Shown: piece after piece, positions 47,059 to 57,465 of the stretch | Layout of the letters: each line of letters starts with the position of its first letter | Numbering within the stretch: the stretch's first letter is position 1 | Assembly: GCF_947242115.1 (NCBI RefSeq) | Contig: NC_074716.1 | Span: 13,648,365-13,712,364, forward strand | DNA from: Biomphalaria glabrata | Lineage: Eukaryota > Mollusca > Gastropoda > Planorbidae | Length of the DNA stretch: 64,000 bases | Reading direction: 5' to 3' | Notes under the pieces: model-generated | What the model was told of the DNA's origin: nothing | Databases searched by the model: none | What the model saw: the letters and a program-made list of their open reading frames with translations, nothing else | Made by a program: the position numbers and the translations under genes

Positions 47059-47510
47059 CTAGCCGAATATGACATGCGGTCTGTGGGCCTTAATTTGGGT
47101 ATTAATGATTTACTGGATTGAATTTAGATCTATGTCAACCTTGGAGAATGTTCCCTTCAATTTTTTTTACTTTGGTGAAAATAAAAGTACAGTTTGAAAT
47201 GGGTTTAATCTGTTCAGCTGACATATCCAATATAAATTACTGTGAAAACAGGTTTGTATTTACCTGATTTATCAAAGCAGTTATTTTGCTATTTAATAGA
47301 AATACAAATATAAGGTAAATTTTTGTCTATTTTTAGGGCCCTCCGGTTGAGGGAGGGACATTAAACATACACTACGATCTCTGCCACGATGTGATGATCT
47401 AAGGAACTTTTATGCCAAGTTTTATCAATATTGGTAAAATGGTTTTGACTTTTATCGGGACATACATGTACACCTTACTTTCAGCTTTATTTATATATAT
47501 ATATATATAT
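47059..47510 (-). mobile_element. Helitron-like non-autonomous repeat, copy B
   Basis: Directly adjoins copy A. On the minus strand it begins with a (ta)n tract and 'aaagctgaaagtaagg', contains 'catgtatgtcccgataaaag' and 'cataaaagttccttag', and ends 'gaccgcatgtcatattcgg' followed by CTAG at 47059-47062. Lack of terminal inverted repeats, a CTAG end and a T after it fit Helitrons. Confidence 0.6.
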
Positions 47511-47664
47511 TATACATATAGTATAGTTAGTAGACAGTATATTCAGATCTAGATCTATATTTAAGTCTATAACATCTATATATCTATTATTCTATAGAAT
47601 TTCTATGTTTATATTATATATATTAAGTATTAGTATTAAAGTGTATTATAATTATTATATTTAG

Positions 47665-47874
47665 ATCTAGTCCAGCGGTTCTCAACCTTTTAAGCTCGGC
47701 GACCCCCTTTTACAATATCCCACTCTGCCGCGCCCCCCCATACACACACATATAGCAATAGAAGAATAGACAATAACAATCCTTATTTTTGATGGTCTTA
47801 GGCGACCCCTGGCAAATCGTCAATCGACCCCCAAGGGGATCGCGACCCACAGGTTGAGAACCCCTGACCTAGTG
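47665..47874. mobile_element. hAT-type MITE, second copy
   Basis: The element (47673-47866, 194 bp) starts 'cagcggttctcaacc' and ends 'ggttgagaacccctg', with the body shared with 11530-11695 ('taggcgacccctggcaaa', 'gatcgcgacccacagg'). Flanking octamers 'atctagtc' and 'acctagtg' agree at six of eight positions, as expected for an older insertion. Confidence 0.85.
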
Positions 47875-47879
47875 AAACT

Positions 47880-50090
47880 AGAATCTGTATAAAATATATA
47901 TATTTAAGTATTATTTTTATGTTTATAATTTAAGTATCATAACAGTGTATAACTAGATCTAGTATTATTAGAAATATTATACTATATATTAACTACAGTA
48001 GATTAGATTTAGATCTGGTCAATCTAGATCTATATATAATTATATTATAATTTTATCATAGAGCCTAGATTTAGATCTATTCTATATTGACTATATAGAA
48101 CATAGAACACTGTTACACATAGCTTATGATAGATCTATTCTAGTCTTAGATAGATCTATTCTATATCTTCTATAGTGACTGTGACTGTAAGTAGATTATG
48201 TAGATCTAGATTAATCTAGAGTGACTAGAGTGTCACTAGAGCTAGACATCTAGATCTATATAATCAAGGGAATCAAGTATAATCTGTCTTTTTATAATTA
48301 ATAAATTATACTATAATTTATAATAACTATGATCTAGAATCTTATGTGATGTGATGTGAATAGATTGAGTAGATACCTATTTTTCTCTAGAATCATAACA
48401 GTATTAATGTGTAACACATTAAAAAGTGTTTAACTTGATTAACTGTTAACACATAGACTATAATAGACTTAGACTACTTAGACTTTGACATAAAACATAG
48501 CTGTATCTGTATCTAAGTGACTGACTATGTCACTAGATCTATGTCTATTAAGTCTATAGTGACTATAGACAATAGATATCTAGTGAATATAGTGACATGG
48601 AAAATCTGAAAACATCAACAAAAGAATTCGATTAACATTTACATTTCAGGGAAGTAAATAGATCTACAACCATCACCGTTAACACTTTACACTGCTGTGC
48701 ATGTTGACCTCGATTTTTACTCGAAGGGAGGGCGCTGTCGGTGGGCCTTTTCTTTACAGTTTACTTTTAAAACGACTAACAAAAGCACAGGATTAACACA
48801 TTTAAACTAAGCTGCAGCTTATTACAAAACAATAGAGAATAATATTCATTTACTTTAGTAAACATTACTGCCATTAAATATTTAGAAAGATGTCTACTCA
48901 CATCCTTATATGAACCAAACAGGGATATCCTACATTGTGTGGAGTGTAGAACTACAATCGATACAATAATTTCAGGAAAGGCTGTTGGCTAGGAGGGGGG
49001 ATAATATATCGATAACCCGGAAGTACGGACGTGCACTTATTGGGAGTAATCTTTGACAAAACCAATGATAGACTACATCAATCTCTAGATCTAGATTTCT
49101 AGAACTAGAAAGTCGTGTTTTTGTGTGTATGTGTTTTGTTGTTGTTTTAATGGGTAAGATGCATGTGCGTGTAAAGCAAACCAGCAACATAAAAATGAAT
49201 GTTCCTGTTGATCTACGTTTATAAAGATAAGTATTATGGCCACAAAAAAAAAATGGCCAAAACAAAAGGGGAGAGGTGGGGAAGGGAGCGGTCGAATAAA
49301 GCGCTAAGACCGGTAACCGCAACATCCCCTAAAATTTCTTGTATATTAACAAAATATTCTTAATTTCTTTATACCTGTTCCTAAACCTGACGCACACTCT
49401 GAAATGTTGATCTTGGCCGGGGATGGTTAAAATACCAATAAATCGTCAACGAAGAAGTCAACAAATCTTCTCGCCCCAAAGATCACTGTGAATGGACAAC
49501 CCCTTAACGCAGTGGGCCACTTAAATTTACATATCTGAGAATCATGGTAGGCTTATAATGTAGTGGCGCACCACTACTAAGGGAATTTGATCATCGTCAG
49601 GCTATGGTAAGACCAGTAGTGCTTTTGGAGGCATCCAAGAGAGTGTGGTGGAATAAATCGCTCCACTTGCCTATATAGATCAGTGTCTATCAAGTTTTTT
49701 TATTCTCTCAACATGAGTATAAGGCCTACAATACAGAAAGCAACTTGTGTGAAATTTCTTTCACCAAAGATGTCTGCGCTCCATCATGGACGCACTACTA
49801 TTAGAGCATGCTAGCCAGGAAAACCAGTGACTTGGCAGAATTTAGCTAGGTCATTGGTTAATATGCATGACTAAATGCATGACGCGTAGCAAGTAATCAT
49901 GTTCTTTGTGTCTTTCTGAGTATTTTATTAGATTTTGTTTTTGTATTTTAAGATTATGGTTCAGTGTTTTATGTATAATTGCTACATTACTTTTGAGTCA
50001 TCTCTCCTGAAGACTTTCTAAATTTAGTGATTTTGCTAAAGGTGTTACTCTAGTCAAATGTGAATATTCGTTTGTTATGAATCTCACTGC
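47880..50090. other. Intergenic sequence; possible upstream region of the RhoGAP gene
   Basis: 47500-48610 is 'tagatct'-rich low-complexity DNA. From about 48700 the composition becomes more mixed, including 'gaagggagggcgctgtcggt' and 'cccggaagt' (ETS-like) near 49015. This could be the promoter zone of the minus-strand RhoGAP gene, but nothing decisive is visible. No conserved ORF. Confidence 0.3.
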
Positions 50091-50940
50091 TCTATTTTCA
50101 GTGGCGTAGCAAGGGTATTTGATGCCCTGTGCGGCAGTTCCTCATGATGCCCTCCAAAAAAAAAAAAGTTTTAAAACAGCGAAAAGTTTCTAATTTCGAA
50201 ATTAAGTGTTTTCATGATTTAAGCATTGTTTTTTTCGCGAAGAATTGATTTTACAAAAAGAAGATACAATTGAATCTCACGTGCTTTTTCGCCGGCAAAC
50301 TATCCATGATTTTATCGAAATCAGTTTTTCCACTAAGTCTTGTTTAATAGACGAAATTGCCAAATTAGTGAGTCGTAAATTCTTCATCGTTGATTGTAAG
50401 TATTTCTTCATCAAAGTAAGTTTGGAAAAACTTCGCTTGCTTGACACTCACAATGATACAAAAAAATATGCGAATCAAGATGGCAATATTCGGGGACTGA
50501 CTTTTTTGTTGTATTTGATAAAACTCAATAGATTCTTGCTTTGGAAGTCGAAAACTTCTGCGACAATTACCTGAAGCCCCTGGACAAAATTCGTTTTTGT
50601 CTATGTCGCTGAAAGAACCATCGAGATTAATGTCCATCTTAGGATTCAATAAAGGCGACTAAAATTCCTATTTATCATGATGTTGTTCTTATGGGGTTAT
50701 TATTTCTTGAACAATACCGTCTAAGGAAAATAGTTCCATCCGTACTCTTTTTTGTGTGTTGATAAAAAATCTATCTTTATCTTTTTTTCGCCTGGCAATT
50801 TTTGTGTGTGGCCAATACGCCTTTGAGGCTGTGCATGATAATGTACCATAAAATTTTTGTCCAGATTTTAGATGTTTAGTGTCTTGAGTCTGGAGAAACG
50901 AGTCCTTGTAATCACAACAAATTTCCGTAAGGATCAATAA

Positions 50941-50980
50941 AGCAGTCTTAGTCTTAGTCTTAGTCTTAGTCATAGTCTTA
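50941..50980. repeat. Hexanucleotide microsatellite (agtctt)n
   Basis: About six copies of 'agtctt' within the hAT element, immediately left of the nested SINE fragment. Confidence 0.85.
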
Positions 50981-50984
50981 CGGC

Positions 50985-51095
50985 TTGGCCACTACAATCC
51001 AGACTCAAGCAGGGTTGTGTTTGCTGAGCGGCTGAAAACCTTCACCCAGATACCCCTCCACCCACTAGTCCACAAAAGAGATTGGACCATTACTA
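50985..51095 (+). repeat. SINE (family A) fragment nested in the hAT element
   Basis: Contains 'ggttgtgtttgctgagcggc', 'cagatacccctccaccc' and 'tccacaaaagagattggacc', matching the middle of the 29880 SINE. The tRNA-like head and 3' tail are mostly missing. Its position inside the transposon dates it after the hAT copy arose. Confidence 0.8.
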
Positions 51096-51599
51096 ATTAG
51101 TAATGTCATTTTTTAAAACACCAATATAAACGTGACCATTGCATTGAAATATGAAGTAACATCGTGTAAGGCGTAAACAAAGTGTAAAAGTGCGTTGTCT
51201 TAAGAGATTTAAACAAATCTGGTAATATTTGATCCAAGCCGGTCTAGATCTTACATTTAATTTAAGAAAGAATGTAGGACATAACATTTTTATTTATGTA
51301 ATTACAATGTGTAGTTTTACTGAGAAATTTTGTCCTCAGTTTGATGCCCCCCCCCCCACCACTTGATGCCCCGTGCGGCCTGCACCACCCGCACATTGCT
51401 AGCTACGCCACTGTCTATTTTGTGTCTGTTCCAGTTTCTTATTCGAACAGCAGGCCTACTTTAATTTGAAATTATTAGCAAGACGAGAAGGTTTTGACAA
51501 CTTCATGAATGTTATTCGTATATTTCTAAGAATATGTATCAAAGTTATTTATCAACCAATTCTTCTTCTTCGTTCTCATTTTACACGTCGGAGGGTTCA

Positions 51600-51665
51600 G
51601 ATCAGTAATCCTATACCTGAGATGAACCGCGCAGTGGTTTCAACCACTGACTTAGCAGAGTTTAT
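51600..51665. mobile_element. Small shard of the 13/15-kb LINE-associated repeat
   Basis: 'gagatgaaccgcgcagtggt' here matches 'gagatgaactgcgcagtggt' at about 15137 and a similar stretch near 12965. Homology is short and the boundaries are unclear. Confidence 0.4.
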
Positions 51666-51828
51666 ATCTCTAATTTACATGCTTGACTAGATTAACACAT
51701 AGACAGGCTACGCGTGGGTCTTCTCTTTTTAAAGGAACGTCTGTATAACTTGTAAGATCAGTGTCGTCATAGTTCACCACATTCTTTCTTCAACTACTTC
51801 TTTCAATAACCACTGCAAACTAGTGCAG

Positions 51829-52226
51829 GTCATATATTAGCTCCATGTCAGCTTATATTAGTTCGATGTCATCTTATATTAATTCTATGTCAGCTTATTT
51901 ATTAGCTCCATGTCATCTTATATTAATTCTGCCAGTTTACATTAGCCTCCAGATCAGCTTATATTAATTCTATGTCAGCTTATATTAGCCCCGTGTCAGC
52001 TTATATTAGCCCCGTGTCAGCTTATATTAGCCCCGTGTCAGCTTATATTAGCCCCGTGTCAGCTTATATTAGCCCCGTGTCAGCTTATATTAATTCTATG
52101 TCAGCTTATATTAGCCCCGTGTCAGCTTATATTAGCCCCGTGTCAGCTTATATTAGCCCCGTGTCAGCTTATATTAATTCTATGTCAGCTTATATTAGCC
52201 CCGTGTCAGCTTATATTAGTTCCATA
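51829..52226. repeat. Minisatellite, 21-bp unit, ~18 copies
   Basis: The core is 13 copies or so of 'tcagcttatattagccccgt' plus g, with 'attaattctat' variants, preceded by more degenerate copies from 51829. Because the unit is a multiple of three, one plus-strand frame stays open and reads as repeated SAYISPV. There is no start context, domain or flanking coding signal, so it is treated as a repeat and not a gene. Confidence 0.93.
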
Positions 52227-54630
52227 TATCTATGTCATGTTCATTCATTATTTATTGCTTCACTCAAAATGTATCCCATTGCTTCAATATATTGTTTCTG
52301 ATGTCAGGGTTCAAGTATACTGGAAATAGCAGACGTCATCACATTCGGTGCTTTCGGAAATGTATTTTTCAGCGCTCATTTTATTTTTAAATCCAGAAGA
52401 ACGTCTTAAAAGACACGCAGTTGACCCATCCCGCTATTTGTCATTGTGTTGTGTAGATAGTTGACTTTAAGTACCAACACTTCAGTGTATTACTCACACC
52501 TAGTTAAGTGTAGAGCGTTAATGAGCAAGAAAATAGTTGTATTGTCAACTACAAGTTTAGACAAGGGAAAAAAAAAGTACTTAAAAAAATAAAGCTTATA
52601 TTAATCGTACTTGTATCAATTATTTTAAATCAGTCATGTAATTACATTTGTAATAGATCTAGACTAATAATAAAAAAAAAAAACAACATTTATATAAATA
52701 AAAAAAAGGGAGAACCACCTGAATTTGAACTAACGGCTCGTGCCTTCTCTTGCTAACACGATAACCATTCTGCTAGTGGAGAGCCTATGAACATGGAAGA
52801 TTGTAGAGTTATCAATTGTTTCTATAGTCTCGTCCTATTGTTCATGCTGTGTTCACTAAGACTCAGACGACGATGTATTAAGGGGATTAATTCAGCTTAT
52901 ACCAATTATTTCCCTTGTTTGATATACCAAACAAAGTAATTAATTACAAATAATTAATTAACAAATTGTATTTTTTTAAAAAATTGATTCTTGTGTTGTC
53001 AGGTAAAAGAAATAATTGTGCATTATAAATTTCAGCTTGATCCGAGATTGGGTGTGGGAGAAACATTTGACCAAACTGACAGAGTTTAGTAAAAAAGATT
53101 AGTCCAAGACCTACTCTAAAGAACATGTCACCAAATGTTGATTTCTTGTAAGACTGACATATGTACGTAAAATCATGACACAGCCTAGAAACTTAAACCA
53201 GAGAGATGTTATCAATCTACACTAGACAGTATACGAGTAACAAGCAAAATATAAAAAATACTGTTTTAAAATCAAAGCTTATATTGACTGAAGGGAGAGT
53301 ACTATACAATCGATGCCATGTCTATCACTATTGCAAAGTTTTGCCCCTTTTTTTCTATATGGAACAAAGTTAATAGTTACCACTATTTGAATCATTAATT
53401 TTTTTTAAAATTGATTCATGCGTTGTCATCAACAATGTGTAATTGTGCAAGAGAGTTCATGTAAGCTAGCTTTGTTAAAACATATTTAATTTATTTCAAG
53501 TTTAAATCTTGTTCAAGAAAGGGGAAATAATATTGCTGCAGTGTGCAAAAAACAAAGCAAAACAAAACACTATGATTACAAAATATATTTGTATTTTATT
53601 ATTACCGGTACTATATGGTTTGATTCTGTTGCATAAAAGCAATCACAATATAACCTGTTATTTATGGATTTTATCTATAGTCAAATGTAAAAAAAAAATA
53701 AAACATTCAGAATACATTGCCCCCACACACATTATTCTTACATTCATTGTCCCACACAATATTCTCACATTCATTGCCCCCACACTTATTTCTTACAACA
53801 AACATTTGATTTTGAGTTTCATTGATTGTAAAACATTGGAAAGTGTAATTTGTGCTTTATATTGGAATTTTCTGTTTAGTCTATTGCAGCATAAATTGCA
53901 CAGCAGCTTATGTACTTATAAAGAGTTTCAAGTGTAGATCCCCTTTTAAAACATTGAACAAATTGTGTAGCAATAAAAGTATTTGATCACATAAAACAAT
54001 GACTTTTGCTATTCAATATAATACTGATAGGTATTTCAAACAACCGTAAATAAAGGATCTTGTTTCTTTGGAAGTAAATATAGCACATAATTAGTAAATC
54101 AAATCAATACAAAAATATGTCAAATACTGTTCTCAAGTTTTGTATTGCAGTTTTATGTGAAATATCTATACTAATATCCATGACCAGGTAAGTTAAAGCC
54201 CTATGCAGGATTTCTGTGGATGTCACTGACCTGATTAGTAAAAAAGTTTGTCAATAAAAATTAAAATGAATATTAGTATATCTGAAAACATTCCATTCTT
54301 TTGAAGAAATAGATTTAAATTAAATTATTTTTCTTTTTTTTTTATAACCAATATACATATTTTTAATTTGTCAAGGTCCACCTTAAGGAAGAGGCTCTAG
54401 GCAGCAGTAAAGTCTGCACTGAAATCTGGCCCTACTTGTATCTATTTTACTGGTCCACATTAAATATTAGATATTATTACAATTCAATTGCAGATAGCTC
54501 AGTTTTAAAACAAATCACCTGTTAATATTAAAAAATTCTTATTTTGTTTACTAATTGTTTATATCAAATTATTTGTTTTAACCAAAAGACAATTTGTTTT
54601 TACATTTTTAAAAGTAATGAAATTCTTTTA
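52227..54630. other. Intergenic AT-rich region
   Basis: No conserved ORF. Includes a short CA-rich repeat at 53715-53800 ('cattgcccccacac' x 3) and the tRNA-like segment listed separately. The ORF at 53509-53937 spans that repeat and shows no domain. Confidence 0.5.
52705..52790 (-). repeat. tRNA-like segment (pseudo-tRNA or SINE head)
   Basis: On the minus strand 'agcagaatggttatcgtgtt' resembles a tRNA A box and D arm (valine-like), and 'gttcaaattcagg' a B box. The acceptor arms do not pair well, so it is not a functional tRNA gene. Confidence 0.5.
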
Positions 54631-54636
54631 AATCTA

Positions 54637-55132
54637 TCTAATATATAAAGCAGAAAGTAAAAGCGACAGTAAAAAGGTCCAAAAATAAAATATATTAAAA
54701 AATACAGGTACATTTGTATTTTTACTCTTCAATGGGAGGGACATGTAGTCCACATGCCAGACAATCGCCTTCCCAAACGACTTCTGTACCGGGAGCTGTG
54801 TGCAGGAAAGCGCTCCAAGGGAGGTCAATACAAGCGCTACAAAGACACTCTCAAGAGCTCCTTCAAGGAATGCAATATTGACATTCACGGCTGGGAAGCA
54901 CTAGCTCCCAATCACTCCTCATGGCGTGAATCTGTGAGTCTCAAGATTTGAAGCAAGAAGAGTTGCCAGAGTGAAAGAGCGCCGAACCAACAAAAAGCTG
55001 ACAGAAGCGGGTCCATCTGCAACTGACCTAACCTACCCATGCTGTGTATGCGGCCAGCTTCTTAAAGCGAGGATTGGACTTTACAGTCAACTTCGAGTCC
55101 ATAGGAAATGTGCTCATCTTTGACCACGAATG
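54637..55132 (+). mobile_element. Helitron-like 5' stub plus truncated LINE tail
   Basis: A TC-start stub 'tctaatatataaagcagaaa' at 54637-54670 matches the 5' end of the Helitron-like family. From 54722 the plus strand encodes a LINE tail: GHVVHMPDNRLPKRLLYREL, KRYKDTLKSSFKECNIDI, HGWEALAPNHSSWRESV. A frameshift follows near 54950 before ARRVARVKERRTNKK and the finger CCVCGQLLKARIGLYSQLRVH. It is a dead copy with one visible frameshift. Confidence 0.85.
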
Positions 55133-55138
55133 GAGGAG

Positions 55139-55467
55139 CTATAAAGCAGAAAGTAAGGCATATGTATGTATGTATGTCCCGCATAGAAATCAAAACCATT
55201 TGACCAATCTTGATAAAACTTGGCATAAATGCTCCTTAGATCATGTCGGAGACCTAGTGTAGGTTTAATGTCCCTTCCACAACTGGAAGGCCCTAAAAAT
55301 AAATAGAAACAATTTATTTCTATTGAAAATGAATCCATTTTCACTCTACTTTTTTTTATGACAAAATCTAAAAATCATTTGCAATGTTAGACATAGATCG
55401 AAATCCAATTCACTTGATCAGTAATACCCAAACTTGGACACGCAGGCTGTGGGTCATATCCGGCTAG
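55139..55467 (+). mobile_element. Helitron-like non-autonomous repeat, copy C
   Basis: Starts 'ctataaagcagaaagtaagg', contains 'tatgtatgtcccgcatagaa' and 'acttggcataaatgctcctt', and ends 'gctgtgggtcatatccgg' followed by CTAG (55464-55467) and T. It shares its body with copies A and B. Confidence 0.65.
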
Positions 55468-55889
55468 TTATATATTTCAAGCCATAAATTTCCTATTTTG
55501 GAATCTTTCCAGGGCCATCATTATTAATAAATATAGTAGTTGTTTTTTTTTTTACCAATACATCATAAAAATGATAGTAATGATTGAATGGTAAAGAGAG
55601 GGTCCTATAATCTAAGAAAATTTTAGTCTTCCCTGTAGTATTAGAAGAAAACTGCACACCTACCAAGGGCACAAGCCATGGACCATCTGATTCGCCAACT
55701 CAATGTAGTGCCAACTAACCACTATAGACCATCCAGATCTAAAGGGAAATATCTTTCTGATCAGTAGCATTCATAAACATGCACTAGCCCTCCAGCACAG
55801 TCCCAAGCCATAATCAGCCTTGCCTCCACCTCAAGATACCTGTCTCCACCAACAATCCAAACAGAGCCATAACAGGTATATTATTTGAC

Positions 55890-57465
55890 AACAATGGTTT
55901 TATTTTAACTATCTCTATATGACAAAGAACATCAATACACTACACATAGAAGCTTCAATGAGTAGATAGCTAAGAAGCTAAAGTGTAAATACAGCTGTGA
56001 AGCTAAGCACTCAAACAATGAATGATGGTCCATGGTTTATGCCCTGGTCAGTGATGTCTCTTATTTCATCACTTTCAATCATTAATGCTGCCTTAGATGT
56101 ATGCATCATTTATAAGATTCACAGTCTTTACTTTACCTTTTCTTTAAAGTTATAATACCTACAAAAGATATCCAGAAGAAAAAAAAAATGAATACCCTAT
56201 TCTATAACATAAAAAGATTTATCTCAACCAGTTTGTTTATCAGGGCATTAATTCTTGAAAGACCAAACAATTAGTGATAAAAAAACAATGATAGTTGTTA
56301 AGGCACACCAGTTGGTGAAAAGGTGAACATTGAGGAGCTTCTATGAAGTTAACAACCAAAATAATGATCAGAGTAATGAAAACAAGAACACATTAATATT
56401 GCAACATTTTGTTTTCAAAGCTCTTGACATTTATCTTTCTGATATCACAATTTTGAAGATATTCAAGTAAGGAAGCTAATGTTTTCTGCACTTAATGACT
56501 GATTCAGATCATTTATAAGGTAGCAATAACTAGATGAAATTCAAAGCAAATGAAAGAAAATACCACTCAACTAATACGAAAAAATTCACATTTACAAGCT
56601 AATAAGGCTTATAACTAATTCATTACAAAAACATTTTTTGTTTAAAATATCCATCCACTAATATACAGTGAACAAAAAAATAAATTAAAAAATACAGCTA
56701 TGTAAATAGTATAAAATTATATTTCAATGGTAGATGAGAATCATGTATCAAAATAAAGAATAAATTAATGAACACAATATATGCATAAAATCGTGATAAA
56801 AAAAAACAATGATCACCAATCACAGCAAAAAGATGACAATAAAGAATAAATTAATGAACAACTTATGTACAATATATGCATAAAATAGTGATCAGAAAAA
56901 ACAATGATCACCAGTCACAGCAAAGCTAAAAACTGTCCTTTCTGTGATTATCAAGCTTTAATCCAAATTCTCACCAAACAGACCTTATACTTTGCACAAA
57001 TAGTGTCCACATTAAAGCTGTCTGAAATTATGTTAATAAATTTAATAACTTCTCTAACACAGGCTGCATGAGATAACTAAACTCAGGACTAGACATTTTT
57101 AATGGAAGTGAAAAAAAAATGTCTACATTCTACCAAGTTAATGTCCATTACTTTGCTGCCTGATTTAGGAATCAGTATATTAAAAATACAAAATTTTACC
57201 CTCACTAACTGTCGAAATGCTGCCACTGCAAAGTGGATAGGACAAGGATAAGAGCCTTTCTTACCAAATACTTAGCACTGAGGAAGTCCACAGGAAATTA
57301 AGTTTCTTTTCCCTATATAAGACATTCTCACAAGGATGTCATTATGGGACAGAGAAAATATTAATACCTCTGCAAGCTTGTTACAAACAAAATCTCTCTA
57401 ACCTTGCTTTCAAAAGAGACTAAAAAATTTTAAAGTGTAACTTTATTGTTTAAAGCTGCACTATG
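55890..57465 (-). other. 3' UTR of the IAP gene
   Basis: Non-coding sequence downstream of the IAP stop codon. TTTATT at 55899-55904 (AATAAA on the minus strand) is a good candidate polyadenylation signal. It holds a direct duplication of about 85 bp at 56749-56928, sharing 'taaagaataaattaatgaac', 'aatatatgcataaaat' and 'aacaatgatcacca'. Confidence 0.5.

Larger units (their letters stand above)
50091..51421. mobile_element. hAT DNA transposon remnant with perfect 8-bp target duplication
   Basis: The element (50099-51413, 1315 bp) has inverted ends 'cagtggcgtagcaagg' and 'gctagctacgccactg' and is flanked by the identical octamer 'tctatttt' (50091-50098 and 51414-51421). Subterminal 'gatgcccc(g)tgcggc' motifs mirror each other at both ends. 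Inside, minus-strand peptides such as TDFDKIMDSLPAKK near 50250-50330 weakly recall the C-terminal end of hAT transposases, but no complete ORF exists. A SINE and an (agtctt)n tract are nested within it. It is a deleted, non-autonomous copy. Confidence 0.9.

Noticed and set aside
52705-52790. Functional tRNA-Val gene
   Set aside because: A- and B-box-like motifs are present, but the acceptor and anticodon stems do not pair properly.
53509-53937. 142-codon plus-strand ORF
   Set aside because: It spans a CA-rich tandem repeat and A-runs, with no domain or splice support.
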